Source: NORP240 sp046047495 (GTDB lineage Bacteria > Pseudomonadota > Gammaproteobacteria > Pseudomonadales > Pseudohongiellaceae). From it: DNA of 56,034 nt. Position 1 is the stretch's first letter. The number at the start of each line of letters is the position of its first letter. A model generated the notes under the pieces. That model was not told where the DNA came from and ran no database searches. It worked only from the letters and a program-made list of their open reading frames with translations. The position numbers and the translations under genes are program-made. Of the stretch, positions 15,966-23,840 are shown piece after piece. The stretch is from assembly GCA_046047495.1 (NCBI GenBank), contig JBJOHV010000082.1:1-56034 (forward strand), written 5' to 3'.

Positions 15966-16763
15966 TCAGGCAGTTAAACGGAGTTTGCCATCCAGTTGCC
16001 CGGCGATCGGGGTCAGCACTGCGGTCAGGTCCGCAGCCAGGGTCCAGGGTGGATTCAGGACCGCCACGCCACAGGCCCGCATCCCTGGTCCAGGTTGGTT
16101 GAGCTCAAACTCAGCAAGCAGAGGCTCGGGTGTCAAACGGGTGATCTGTTTTAGCATGCGCTCGGTTGCCCGGCTGTCCACGATGGGATACCAGATGATC
16201 AGGAGGGCGTTGGACATGCGTTTGAGGCCTTCCGTAACCGCCGACACGAGGTCGGAGTAGTCTTCGCGCCTTTCATAAGACGGGTCCAGCAAAACCAGAG
16301 CCCGTGCCGATTTCACCGGTAGCTGGGATTTCATGGCGGCAAAGCCATCGTCGGTAAAGACACGGACCCGGCGGTCCCGGGCGAACAGCTTCTGCAATAA
16401 CGGGTACTCGGTGGTGTGCAGCTCAAACAAGCGCAGCTCGTCACGGTTGCGCAACAGGCGGGCGGCGATCAGGGGAGAGCCGGGATAGTGACCCGTGTCC
16501 AGACAGCTCTGTACCACCTCCCGCAGCGACTGAGCCTGGGCTGGCAGTGCCGCCCAGTCCAGGGCACCCGCACCGGACCGGAACTCACCGGTCTTGGCGG
16601 CCATCGGGCTCTTGATGTTGTACTGGCCGGCACCCGCATGGGTGTCGATATAGCGCACCGGCGCCGGTTTCTGCTTCAGATAGTCAATGCAAAGGGCGAG
16701 GGTGAAATGTTTCAGCAGGTCCGCGAAATTGCCCGCGTGGAAGCCGTGGCGATAGCTCAGCAT
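15966..16763 (-). CDS. rlmJ: 23S rRNA (adenine-2030-N6)-methyltransferase RlmJ
   Basis: A 265-residue protein (280 in E. coli). The N-terminal YRHGFHAGNFADLLKH and the SAM-binding DTHAGAGQYNI are diagnostic for RlmJ, which methylates A2030 in 23S rRNA. The catalytic tetrapeptide, normally DPPY, reads DPSY here (LLDPSYERRED), a conservative change that leaves Asp and Tyr. The C-terminal GMRACGVAVLNPPW motif is intact. It is followed by the MazG-like gene upstream on the same strand, four bases apart. rlmJ is the last gene of a three-gene unit with the dienelactone hydrolase and MazG-like genes. Confidence 0.93.
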   Translation of the reverse strand: MLSYRHGFHAGNFADLLKHFTLALCIDYLKQKPAPVRYIDTHAGAGQYNIKSPMAAKTGEFRSGAGALDWAALPAQAQSLREVVQSCLDTGHYPGSPLIAARLLRNRDELRLFELHTTEYPLLQKLFARDRRVRVFTDDGFAAMKSQLPVKSARALVLLDPSYERREDYSDLVSAVTEGLKRMSNALLIIWYPIVDSRATERMLKQITRLTPEPLLAEFELNQPGPGMRACGVAVLNPPWTLAADLTAVLTPIAGQLDGKLRLTA

Positions 16764-16766
16764 GGG

Positions 16767-17120
16767 TCAGTAGTCGGTGTACTTGCGCGCACTGCCCCGC
16801 ACTTTCGCCACCGGGTACTTTTCCCCGTTGGCGGCCAATTTGGCAAACGCCACGGGCAGCAACTCTATGTCCAGTCGATGGCACAGCATCAAGGTGTAGA
16901 GAAAAATGTCGGCCAGTTCCTCGCCAGCCCGCTGCCGGATAACGGGATCCGGCTGACGGCTGTGGGACTCGGTGAGCCACTGAAACACTTCCAGCAGCTC
17001 ACCGGCCTCGGCAGCCAATGCCATGGACAGGTTCTTGGGGGAATGAAACTGCTCCCAGTCCCGCTCCCTGGCAAATTGCACCAGCTGGTCTTGCAGGGCT
17101 TTGATGTCGGTCGGTGACAC
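16767..17120 (-). CDS. MazG-like nucleotide pyrophosphohydrolase (dCTPase/RS21-C6 type)
   Basis: A 117-residue all-alpha protein. The start is GTG at 17120, which overlaps the TAG stop of the upstream gene by one base (TAGTG), implying coupled translation. The metal-binding pattern of the all-alpha NTP pyrophosphatases is present: EAGELLEVFQW (ExxE) and EELADIFLYTLMLCHRLDI (ExxD). Length and sequence fit the RS21-C6/DCTPP1 group, which cleaves dCTP and modified dNTPs to monophosphates and so cleans the nucleotide pool. It is cytoplasmic. Exact nucleotide preference is not visible. Confidence 0.87.
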   Translation of the reverse strand: MSPTDIKALQDQLVQFARERDWEQFHSPKNLSMALAAEAGELLEVFQWLTESHSRQPDPVIRQRAGEELADIFLYTLMLCHRLDIELLPVAFAKLAANGEKYPVAKVRGSARKYTDY

Positions 17121-17998
17121 TAGGCCAGTGCGCGCTCGAACAATACCAACAGGCGCGACCAGGCGCGTTCGGCAGCCGCTTCGTCATAGACCGCGGAGTC
17201 CGGCGGGCACCAGCCGTGCATGGCACCGGCATAAACCTCGATCTCAGCCGGTATGCCAGCGGCTGCATAGGCATCCCGCAGGATGACCTTGGCATTGGGA
17301 TCCCGTTCATCATCGTTGGCCGCCACACAATGCAGCATCTGGGCTTTGGTCTGGGGGATCAGCAGATGGGGGCTGTTGGGCTGATCCGTGGCCAGGCCAC
17401 CACCGTGGAAAGTGGCACCTGCCGCCACCCGGTCGGGTACTGCCGCCACGGTGCGCATCACCATGGGGCCGCCCATGCAATAACCGGTAGTGCCGATGCC
17501 ACGACCGGTATCCACGACGGATTGCTGGTCCAGCCATGCGATGAAGGCACGGGCATCAGTGAAATGGGTGTCCGCGTTCAATTGCTGAGCCATGGGCATG
17601 ACCACGCTGCGGATGGCAGGATCCGAGAATTGGGCGCCTTCACCCACAACCGGTGATTTGGCGCTGCGATAGAAGGGATTGACCACCAGCACCGAGTAAC
17701 CGGACTGAGCCAGTCGCTTGCCCATCATGCGGAACGCCGGACGCAGACCGAGAATGTCCGGCCACACAATCACAGCGGGTGCACTGCCACTGGTGGGATG
17801 GACGAAATAGCAGTCCGCGGTGCCATCGGGAGTCTGTATGGAGACATCCATTTCCATGACGTCCTGGGCATTGGCAACCGGGGGCAGCATGAGAGCCAGT
17901 GCCACACCGGCACCCAGCGTATTGAATTTGCGGCGGCTCAGGCGGCCGGCTTTGGCGAGGAATTTTTCATTATCTTCTTCGGTATGTAGATCGCACAT
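17120..17998 (-). CDS. Dienelactone hydrolase family protein, Tat-exported
   Basis: The ATG at 17998 follows AAGGAGC at the right spacing, giving 292 residues. The N-terminus carries a twin-arginine signal set back by about 22 residues (RLSRRKFNTLGAGVALALML). The alpha/beta-hydrolase core has nucleophile Cys in GYCMGGP, an acidic residue in NDDERDP and His in GAMHGWC, the Cys-Asp-His triad of dienelactone hydrolases. Family members open lactone rings; many homologues act on unknown esters. It is first in an operon with mazG-like and rlmJ genes, which share no obvious function with it. Confidence 0.88.
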   Translation of the reverse strand: MCDLHTEEDNEKFLAKAGRLSRRKFNTLGAGVALALMLPPVANAQDVMEMDVSIQTPDGTADCYFVHPTSGSAPAVIVWPDILGLRPAFRMMGKRLAQSGYSVLVVNPFYRSAKSPVVGEGAQFSDPAIRSVVMPMAQQLNADTHFTDARAFIAWLDQQSVVDTGRGIGTTGYCMGGPMVMRTVAAVPDRVAAGATFHGGGLATDQPNSPHLLIPQTKAQMLHCVAANDDERDPNAKVILRDAYAAAGIPAEIEVYAGAMHGWCPPDSAVYDEAAAERAWSRLLVLFERALA

Positions 17999-18210
17999 GG
18001 TAGCTCCTTGCTGAGCTTGATGGATTTGCCGGTATGATTTACCCCATTTCCCAGGGGAAAGCAACGCAGTGCCAGCCATTACACGAGATCCATCGGGAGC
18101 AGGCCCTCCATTCCAAAGTGCTATGGACTTATACTTTTTCTGTCCATCAGCTTGCGCATAATTGAGTTAGAGTGGCGCGGCATCGACCCCACTGAAAGGA
18201 TAACGTTCGT

Positions 18211-19995
18211 ATGACCTGGCAAGCCCTGTTGGCAGTGGCACTCACAGTCACCGCATTGCTGCTGCTGAGCCTCACCCGGCTGCGGCCTCATGTGGTCATG
18301 CTGGCTGTCCTGATGGTACTGGCCATCTCCGGGGTACTGACACCGGAACAGGCTTTTGCCGGTTTCAGCAATGCAGGTGTGATCACCGTGGCCGCGATGT
18401 TTGTGGTCGCCACGGGAATCTACGCTTCCGGGGCTGCTGACCTGCTGGTGGACAAGGTCCTGGGTTCGCCCCGCAGCGAACGGGGAGCCCTGGCCCGCAT
18501 TTTCACACCGGTGCTGGTGTTGAGTGGATTCCTCAACAACACGCCGGTAGTGGCCGCCATGATTCCACCGCTGACGGCCTGGTCACGCAAGATCGGTATC
18601 AGCACGTCCAAGCTCATGATTCCCCTGAGTTACTGTGCCATTCTCGGTGGCACCCTGACCCTCATAGGTACCAGTACCAATCTGGTGGTCAACGGCCAGT
18701 ACCAGCAATTGACCGGAGAGGCGGGCTTTGGATTATTCACCATCACGCCAGTGGGTATTGCTGCGGCGCTGGCGGGTCTGCTGGTCATGTTGGTGTTCTT
18801 TCCCTTGTGGCTGCCGGACCGGCGTGCAGACAAGGGCCTGGGCAACATGCGGGAGTTCACCCTGGAAGTCTCAGTGGACCCCCAGGGGCCATTGGTGCAC
18901 CGCACCATCGCCGAGGCTGGCCTGCGCGGGCTGCAGCGGATCTACCTGGTGGAGATCGAGCGGGATGGCAATGTCATCACAGCCGTGCCTCCGGAGGTGG
19001 AACTGCAAGCCAACGACCGCCTGGTGTTTGCCGGCGACACGGAGGCCATATCGGACCTGTTGCGCATCAAAGGCATCATCCCGTCTCCGGAAACGGGTCA
19101 GGAGTCCCCTCTTGATCGGCAGCATTGGGAGCGTTGTCTGGTGGAGGCTGTGGTGTCACCCCATTGTGCAGCAGTAGGTCAGACCATTCGCGATGCCCAG
19201 TTCCGGGATCGATACGGTGCCGTGATTCTCGCAGTGGCGCGCAACGGTGAAAGGGTTGGCGGCAACCTGGGACGGGTGCGACTGATGGCGGGTGATACCC
19301 TGCTGCTGGAAGCCAGGCCGGCATTCATCACCCGGCAACGCTACAACAAGGACTTTCTGTTGATCAACGATCTGGGAGCAGAGTCGCCACGGCATGAACT
19401 GGCTTGGCTGGCCTGGGGAATACTGGGTCTGATCGTGGTGATCGCCGCCCTCGGGCTGACCTCCATGCTCAATGCATCGTTGATCGGGGCTGCCCTCATG
19501 GTGGGCAGTGGCTGCTGCACGGTGAATCAGGCCGGGCGTGGCATCGATTTTCCCGTACTTGCCACCATTGCCGCATCTTTCAGTCTTGGCATTGCCCTGC
19601 AGACTACCGGTGCTGCCACGGTGCTGGCCGAGAACCTGATCAGTCTCAGCAATGGCAATCCACTGCTGATGCTGGTGCTAACCTATGTGACGGTTTCCTT
19701 GTTGACCGAAGTGGTCACCAACAATGCCGCCGCCCTGGTGATGTTGCCCATTACCCTGGAATTGACTGAACGGGCCCAGCTCAACAGCGAGCCTTTCGTC
19801 ATTGCCATAATGATGGCGGCCTCCGCCAGCTTTGCAACACCGCTGGGATATCAGACCAATCTCATGGTCTATGGTCCCGGCAATTATCGATACCGGGATT
19901 TTCTCAAGGTGGGCATACCCATGAACCTGTTGACCGGCATGGTCACCCTGATCGCGATTTATCTGTTGTGGCCGTTGGCCACCGTCAATCCATGA
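18211..19995 (+). CDS. SLC13-family permease with two TrkA-C-like domains
   Basis: A 594-residue protein. The two inverted repeats of the SLC13/DASS fold each carry the substrate-site signature: SGFLNNTPVVAAM with GTSTNLVV in the first half, and TEVVTNNAAALVMLP with TPLGYQTNLMVY in the second. Between them lie two cytoplasmic regulatory domains (RCK-C/TrkA-C; about 215-290 and 305-385, with ANDRLVFAGDTEAI and AGDTLLLEARPAF). Proteins of this layout are called sulfate or citrate permeases, but the substrate is uncertain. The stop overlaps a possible ATG of the ion channel gene, so the two form a two-gene operon. Confidence 0.9.
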   Translation: MTWQALLAVALTVTALLLLSLTRLRPHVVMLAVLMVLAISGVLTPEQAFAGFSNAGVITVAAMFVVATGIYASGAADLLVDKVLGSPRSERGALARIFTPVLVLSGFLNNTPVVAAMIPPLTAWSRKIGISTSKLMIPLSYCAILGGTLTLIGTSTNLVVNGQYQQLTGEAGFGLFTITPVGIAAALAGLLVMLVFFPLWLPDRRADKGLGNMREFTLEVSVDPQGPLVHRTIAEAGLRGLQRIYLVEIERDGNVITAVPPEVELQANDRLVFAGDTEAISDLLRIKGIIPSPETGQESPLDRQHWERCLVEAVVSPHCAAVGQTIRDAQFRDRYGAVILAVARNGERVGGNLGRVRLMAGDTLLLEARPAFITRQRYNKDFLLINDLGAESPRHELAWLAWGILGLIVVIAALGLTSMLNASLIGAALMVGSGCCTVNQAGRGIDFPVLATIAASFSLGIALQTTGAATVLAENLISLSNGNPLLMLVLTYVTVSLLTEVVTNNAAALVMLPITLELTERAQLNSEPFVIAIMMAASASFATPLGYQTNLMVYGPGNYRYRDFLKVGIPMNLLTGMVTLIAIYLLWPLATVNP

Positions 19996-20006
19996 AGGAA
20001 AAATCC

Positions 20007-20852
20007 ATGAGCAGTATCACATCGGCATCTGTCGCTATCCGGCTCCGCGTGGTGGAAAGGAGCCCGTTTTTCCAGGCGACAGTGATCTTCATCATCGTGT
20101 TGTCGGCACTCACCATCGGTGCCAAGACCTACGAGCTGCCGGTGGCGGCTGGACAGGTTCTTGGCATGCTGGACAATGCAATCACGTTGTTCTTTCTTGC
20201 TGAACTGCTGCTGCGCTTCAGTGCCAGTGACAATCGCACACGCTTTTTCACGGATGGCTGGAATCTGTTCGACACCATCATCGTGGTCGGAAGTTTGATT
20301 CCGCTGGAAAATGCCGATGCGGTGCTGATAGGCCGATTGTTGAGGGTGTTTCGCGTGCTGCGACTGGTTTCCGTGGTGCCGGAATTGCGGGCCCTCATCA
20401 ATGCCCTGCTCAGGGCCATTCCCCGCATGGGCTATATCGCATTGCTGATGTTTGTCATTTTTTATATATATGGTGCCGTGGGTTCCCTGTTCTTTGCCGG
20501 CGTCGACGAATCATTGTGGGGCGATGTCACCATCGCCATGCTGACCCTGTTCCGCATCGTCACCTTTGAAGACTGGACCGATGTGATGTATGACACCATG
20601 GCGGTATTTCCCCTCAGCTGGATTTATTACATCACCTTCATCTTTCTCACCGCATTCGTGTTTCTGAACATGATGGTGGGAACCATTCTTGAAGTGATGA
20701 CGGCGGAACACAATGCGGATGCGGAAGAAAAGGCCCACCAGGAACGTGATCAATTGGCGGTGCAGTTGAACCAGATTCAGGAACAGCTGCAGTCACTGCA
20801 ACGGCAGCTCAGCAATGCTCCGGAATCACGCCGTCCCGGGCCAGCTGATTGA
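20007..20852 (+). CDS. Single-domain voltage-gated cation channel (BacNav/Cav-like)
   Basis: The ATG at 20007 has AAGGAA at the right distance; an ATG at 19992 overlaps the previous stop and is an alternative. The product has 281 residues: S1-S4 voltage sensor at about 20-125, with four Arg at three-residue steps in S4 (RLLRVFRVLR, Arg110/113/116/119), then S5, pore loop, S6 and a cytoplasmic coiled coil (about 236-270) typical of the bacterial Nav tetramer tail. The selectivity filter reads TFEDWTD (186-192) where NavAb has TLESWSM. Acidic residues after the Glu and at the end are those that turn NavAb into the Ca-selective CavAb, so Ca2+ permeation is predicted. It is coupled to the SLC13 permease gene. 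Confidence 0.87.
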   Translation: MSSITSASVAIRLRVVERSPFFQATVIFIIVLSALTIGAKTYELPVAAGQVLGMLDNAITLFFLAELLLRFSASDNRTRFFTDGWNLFDTIIVVGSLIPLENADAVLIGRLLRVFRVLRLVSVVPELRALINALLRAIPRMGYIALLMFVIFYIYGAVGSLFFAGVDESLWGDVTIAMLTLFRIVTFEDWTDVMYDTMAVFPLSWIYYITFIFLTAFVFLNMMVGTILEVMTAEHNADAEEKAHQERDQLAVQLNQIQEQLQSLQRQLSNAPESRRPGPAD

Positions 20853-22029
20853 GCGTCTCCGGGGCATACCCCAATGTCGAGAGCACCTGCCGGGTGTGCT
20901 GACCCAGTACCGGAGCCGCGGTTGGCGTCATCTTGTCGATGCCTTTGACAGTGATGGGGTTGCTGACGGTGCGGATGTCGCCTGCCTGGGGATGCTGCAG
21001 CGGTACCACGATACCGTTGGCGGCTTTCTGCTCATCGTCGGCGGCCTCCTGATAACTGGGTAGAACGGCATGGGGAATGTCCTGTTCAGCGAAAGACTGT
21101 TGCCAGTAGGCCATGTCCTGACTGGCAAAGACGGCATCGATTTCCGCGATAAGGGCCACCATATTGGCTTCACGGACAGCAATGTCCACGAAGCGCGGAT
21201 CCACAGCCAGATCCGGTCGCTCCAGGGCCTCACAGAACGTCAACCAGTCCTTATCTTCATTGACGATACCCAGTTTCATGAGGCGGTCGTCCCGTGAACG
21301 ATAGTGCAAGGAGCGGTAGGTATAGGCTTCCGCACGGGGACGACGCGGGCGGAAGCGGGCGCCGCACAGCTGCGCCTGCAGCAAGGTGGCATTGGCCCAG
21401 GCGCCATTGGCCAGCAGGGATGTGGAAACTTTGCCGCCCGCTCCGGTTTGCTGCCGCCGGTACAGTCCCAGCATGATGGCGGCGAACAGGGTCATGCCGC
21501 TGGGGTGATCGCCGGCGCCGAACGGAAAACCACCCAGCCATCCTTCATGGGGAAATACATGGGTCTCGATGCCGGAGCGGGACCAGTAGCACACATTGTC
21601 ATATCCCGGTTTGTGGCTTTCCTCCCCTTCCTCCCCATAGCCGGTACCCAGGGCATAGATCAGATTCGGGTTGAGCGCCTTTACGTTTTCATAGTCGAGC
21701 CCCAATCGGGACAATGCGCCGATGCGGTAATTGGTGACGAACACATCCGCGGTACGCAGCAGTCGCTGCATGGCGTCAAGACCTGCGGGGTTTTTCAGAT
21801 CCAGCACCACGCTCTGTTTGTTACGATTGTCGATCTGAAAGGTATAGGGCAAGTCCGACTCGGGCATGCCGGACAGTTGATGGTAGTGCCGATTGAGATC
21901 ACCACTGCCCGGGGGCTCCACCTTGATGACCTCGGCGCCGAAATCCGCCAGGATCACGCAGGTGGAGGGTGCAAAAACCATGGTCGCCAGTTCGACGACC
22001 CGCAGATCGCCCAATAATGAGTTGTGCAT
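20809..22029 (-). CDS. CoA-transferase family III (CaiB/BaiF)
   Basis: A 406-residue protein. It has the family N-terminus LRVVELATMVFAPSTCVILADFGAEVIKVEPP and the catalytic Asp in KPGYDNVCYW, aligned with the Asp of formyl-CoA transferase and CaiB. Such enzymes move CoA between carboxylic acids. The C-terminal coding end overlaps the ion channel gene by 44 bases tail-to-tail. It diverges from a quinone oxidoreductase gene, but a pathway is not evident. The acid substrate is unknown. Confidence 0.92.
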   Translation of the reverse strand: MHNSLLGDLRVVELATMVFAPSTCVILADFGAEVIKVEPPGSGDLNRHYHQLSGMPESDLPYTFQIDNRNKQSVVLDLKNPAGLDAMQRLLRTADVFVTNYRIGALSRLGLDYENVKALNPNLIYALGTGYGEEGEESHKPGYDNVCYWSRSGIETHVFPHEGWLGGFPFGAGDHPSGMTLFAAIMLGLYRRQQTGAGGKVSTSLLANGAWANATLLQAQLCGARFRPRRPRAEAYTYRSLHYRSRDDRLMKLGIVNEDKDWLTFCEALERPDLAVDPRFVDIAVREANMVALIAEIDAVFASQDMAYWQQSFAEQDIPHAVLPSYQEAADDEQKAANGIVVPLQHPQAGDIRTVSNPITVKGIDKMTPTAAPVLGQHTRQVLSTLGYAPETLNQLARDGVIPEHC

Positions 22030-22118
22030 AGGTTTTCCTGTTGTTTATGCTTGGTGTCCCGCAGGGAGAATGAATTGAACCATAAACCGCAGACAGCGCA
22101 TAACGCAGGAATCAGAAC

Positions 22119-23093
22119 ATGCCCAAGGCCATCGTAGTCGCACAAACCGGCGAACCAGCCGTCATGAAATTTCAGGACATCACCCTGGGCAAGCCGAAGA
22201 AAGGTCAGGTCCAGGTTCGCACTACCGCCATCGGCGTCAATTTCATCGACATCTACCAACGCACCGGACTTTATCCCGTGCCGCTGCCCTTCACGCCCGG
22301 TGGCGAGATGTGCGGGATCGTGGAGGCCCTGGGGGCCGGAGTACAGGGCTTCAAGGTCGGGGACAGGGTGGCTTGTGGCACCGCCGGGACCGGTTGTTAT
22401 GCCGAGGCTCTGAACGTAGAGGCAGCCAAACTGGTCAAAGTGCCGGCGGGAATATCCGATGAAGCCGCGGCTGCCATGATGTTGAAAGGCATGACGGTGC
22501 AATACCTGATCCGGCAGATCTACAAGGTGGGCAAGGGTGACACAATCCTGGTGCATGCCGCCGCCGGCGGGGTTGGGCTGATTCTGTGCCAGTGGGCGAA
22601 GTCATTGGGTGCGACCGTCATCGGCACCGTAAGTTCGTCGGAGAAGGCCAGACTGGCCAAAGCCCACGGCTGTGACTATCCCATCAATTACACCAAGGAG
22701 GATTTCGTCAAACGGGTCAAGTCTATTACCAAGGGTGCGATGTTGCCGGTGGTATTCGACTCCATAGGCAAGGATACTTTCCCTGCCTCCCTGGACTGCC
22801 TGCGCAAGTTTGGTCTGTTCGTCAGCTATGGCAACGCCTCCGGGCCCGTGCCACCGTTTGCACCGGCGCTGCTGGCCCAGAAGGGCTCACTGATGATGAC
22901 CCGGCCCACCCTGTTCCATTTCGTCAGCACGGCCGAGGAGCTGCGCAAGGTGGCCGGTGACCTGTTCAAGGCGGTGAAGTCCGGTGCCGTGAAGATCGAA
23001 GTCAATCATCGCTATCCGCTGGCGGACGCCGCCCGGGCCCATGCCGACATGGCAGCCCGCAAAACCACCGGCTCCATCGTCCTGCTCCCCTGA
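22119..23093 (+). CDS. qorA: NADPH:quinone oxidoreductase (zinc-free MDR family, QorA-like)
   Basis: A 324-residue protein of the zinc-independent medium-chain dehydrogenase family. GVNFIDIYQRTGLYPVPLPFTPGGE is the signature of quinone oxidoreductase, and VHAAAGGVGLILCQWAKSLGATVIGTV is the Rossmann nucleotide site. Length matches E. coli QorA (327). It should reduce quinones by one electron in the cytoplasm using NADPH. The gene symbol rests on family similarity. It diverges from the CoA-transferase gene. Confidence 0.9.
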   Translation: MPKAIVVAQTGEPAVMKFQDITLGKPKKGQVQVRTTAIGVNFIDIYQRTGLYPVPLPFTPGGEMCGIVEALGAGVQGFKVGDRVACGTAGTGCYAEALNVEAAKLVKVPAGISDEAAAAMMLKGMTVQYLIRQIYKVGKGDTILVHAAAGGVGLILCQWAKSLGATVIGTVSSSEKARLAKAHGCDYPINYTKEDFVKRVKSITKGAMLPVVFDSIGKDTFPASLDCLRKFGLFVSYGNASGPVPPFAPALLAQKGSLMMTRPTLFHFVSTAEELRKVAGDLFKAVKSGAVKIEVNHRYPLADAARAHADMAARKTTGSIVLLP

Positions 23094-23102
23094 GCAGGTA
23101 TG

Positions 23103-23690
23103 TCAGGCTTTGGGGATGGTGATGACGATGCGGTCGTCTTCGCGGGCGGTCTGCATGGCCAGGCCGTTCACGAGTTTGGGCAGATCCACAGAGCGGCTGA
23201 ACTGGCTGCGGGCGCTGAAGGCCGCAGTCAGGCCCGATCCATTGCTGGCGCTGTCGAGATTGACCGAGCCCGATAGTCGGACCGTGTTGTCCTCAATATC
23301 CGTCTGCAATTCGACTTCCGAATCCTCCGGCACCTCCACTTCGATTCGATAGGCCTCCGAGGTTTCGTGCAGCGCGATGTCCGGCGTCGGAGTAGTCCAG
23401 CTCAGACCGTGGGTCGGGCTGGTGAAGGCGTTTCCCAGGGATGATCCCAGGAGTGCATCCATGCTTAGCTGCATGGCAGTGAAGGGGTCGGCAGCTCCCC
23501 AGCCGGGAAAGGACCCGGGGTTGGTCGGCGGATTGAATGCTGCCGGCGCTGGTTCCGCGGCGCTGAGCTGCTCCCGCAGCTCCTCGACCTGTCCCTGCAG
23601 GGACATCAGGTAGTAGGTTTGTGCGGTGATTACGATGGTGGCAAACACGGCTGCCATGAACAGCAGCCGGGAACGGGTTCGATTTCCCAT
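23103..23690 (-). CDS. Membrane-anchored periplasmic Hsp20/alpha-crystallin-like chaperone
   Basis: A 195-residue protein. Residues 7-28 (SRLLFMAAVFATIVITAQTYYL) form a transmembrane anchor, then a short coiled coil (LQGQVEELREQL), a Pro-rich linker and an alpha-crystallin domain from about 95 to the end. The domain shows the Hsp20 pattern: PDIALHETSEAYRIEVEVPEDSEVELQTDIEDNTVRLSG, then FSRSVDLPKLVNGLAMQTAREDDRIVITIPKA. The usual C-terminal I-x-I anchor is not obvious; ITIPKA is close. Most Hsp20s are soluble and cytoplasmic; a membrane-bound periplasmic form is uncommon. It converges on the quinone reductase gene. Confidence 0.85.
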   Translation of the reverse strand: MGNRTRSRLLFMAAVFATIVITAQTYYLMSLQGQVEELREQLSAAEPAPAAFNPPTNPGSFPGWGAADPFTAMQLSMDALLGSSLGNAFTSPTHGLSWTTPTPDIALHETSEAYRIEVEVPEDSEVELQTDIEDNTVRLSGSVNLDSASNGSGLTAAFSARSQFSRSVDLPKLVNGLAMQTAREDDRIVITIPKA

Positions 23691-23840
23691 GGCAGTTCAC
23701 TCCTGAAGTGGTTTGAGCCAATTTTGTGGGGTTGGACAAAAGGATTTCAAGTGCCTCCCTGCCACGGCATAATCACGGGCAGACCTGTGTCGACCATCCC
23801 GCAGGCACTCAATTATTCATTCAGCTTCTGGTGTTTTCCC

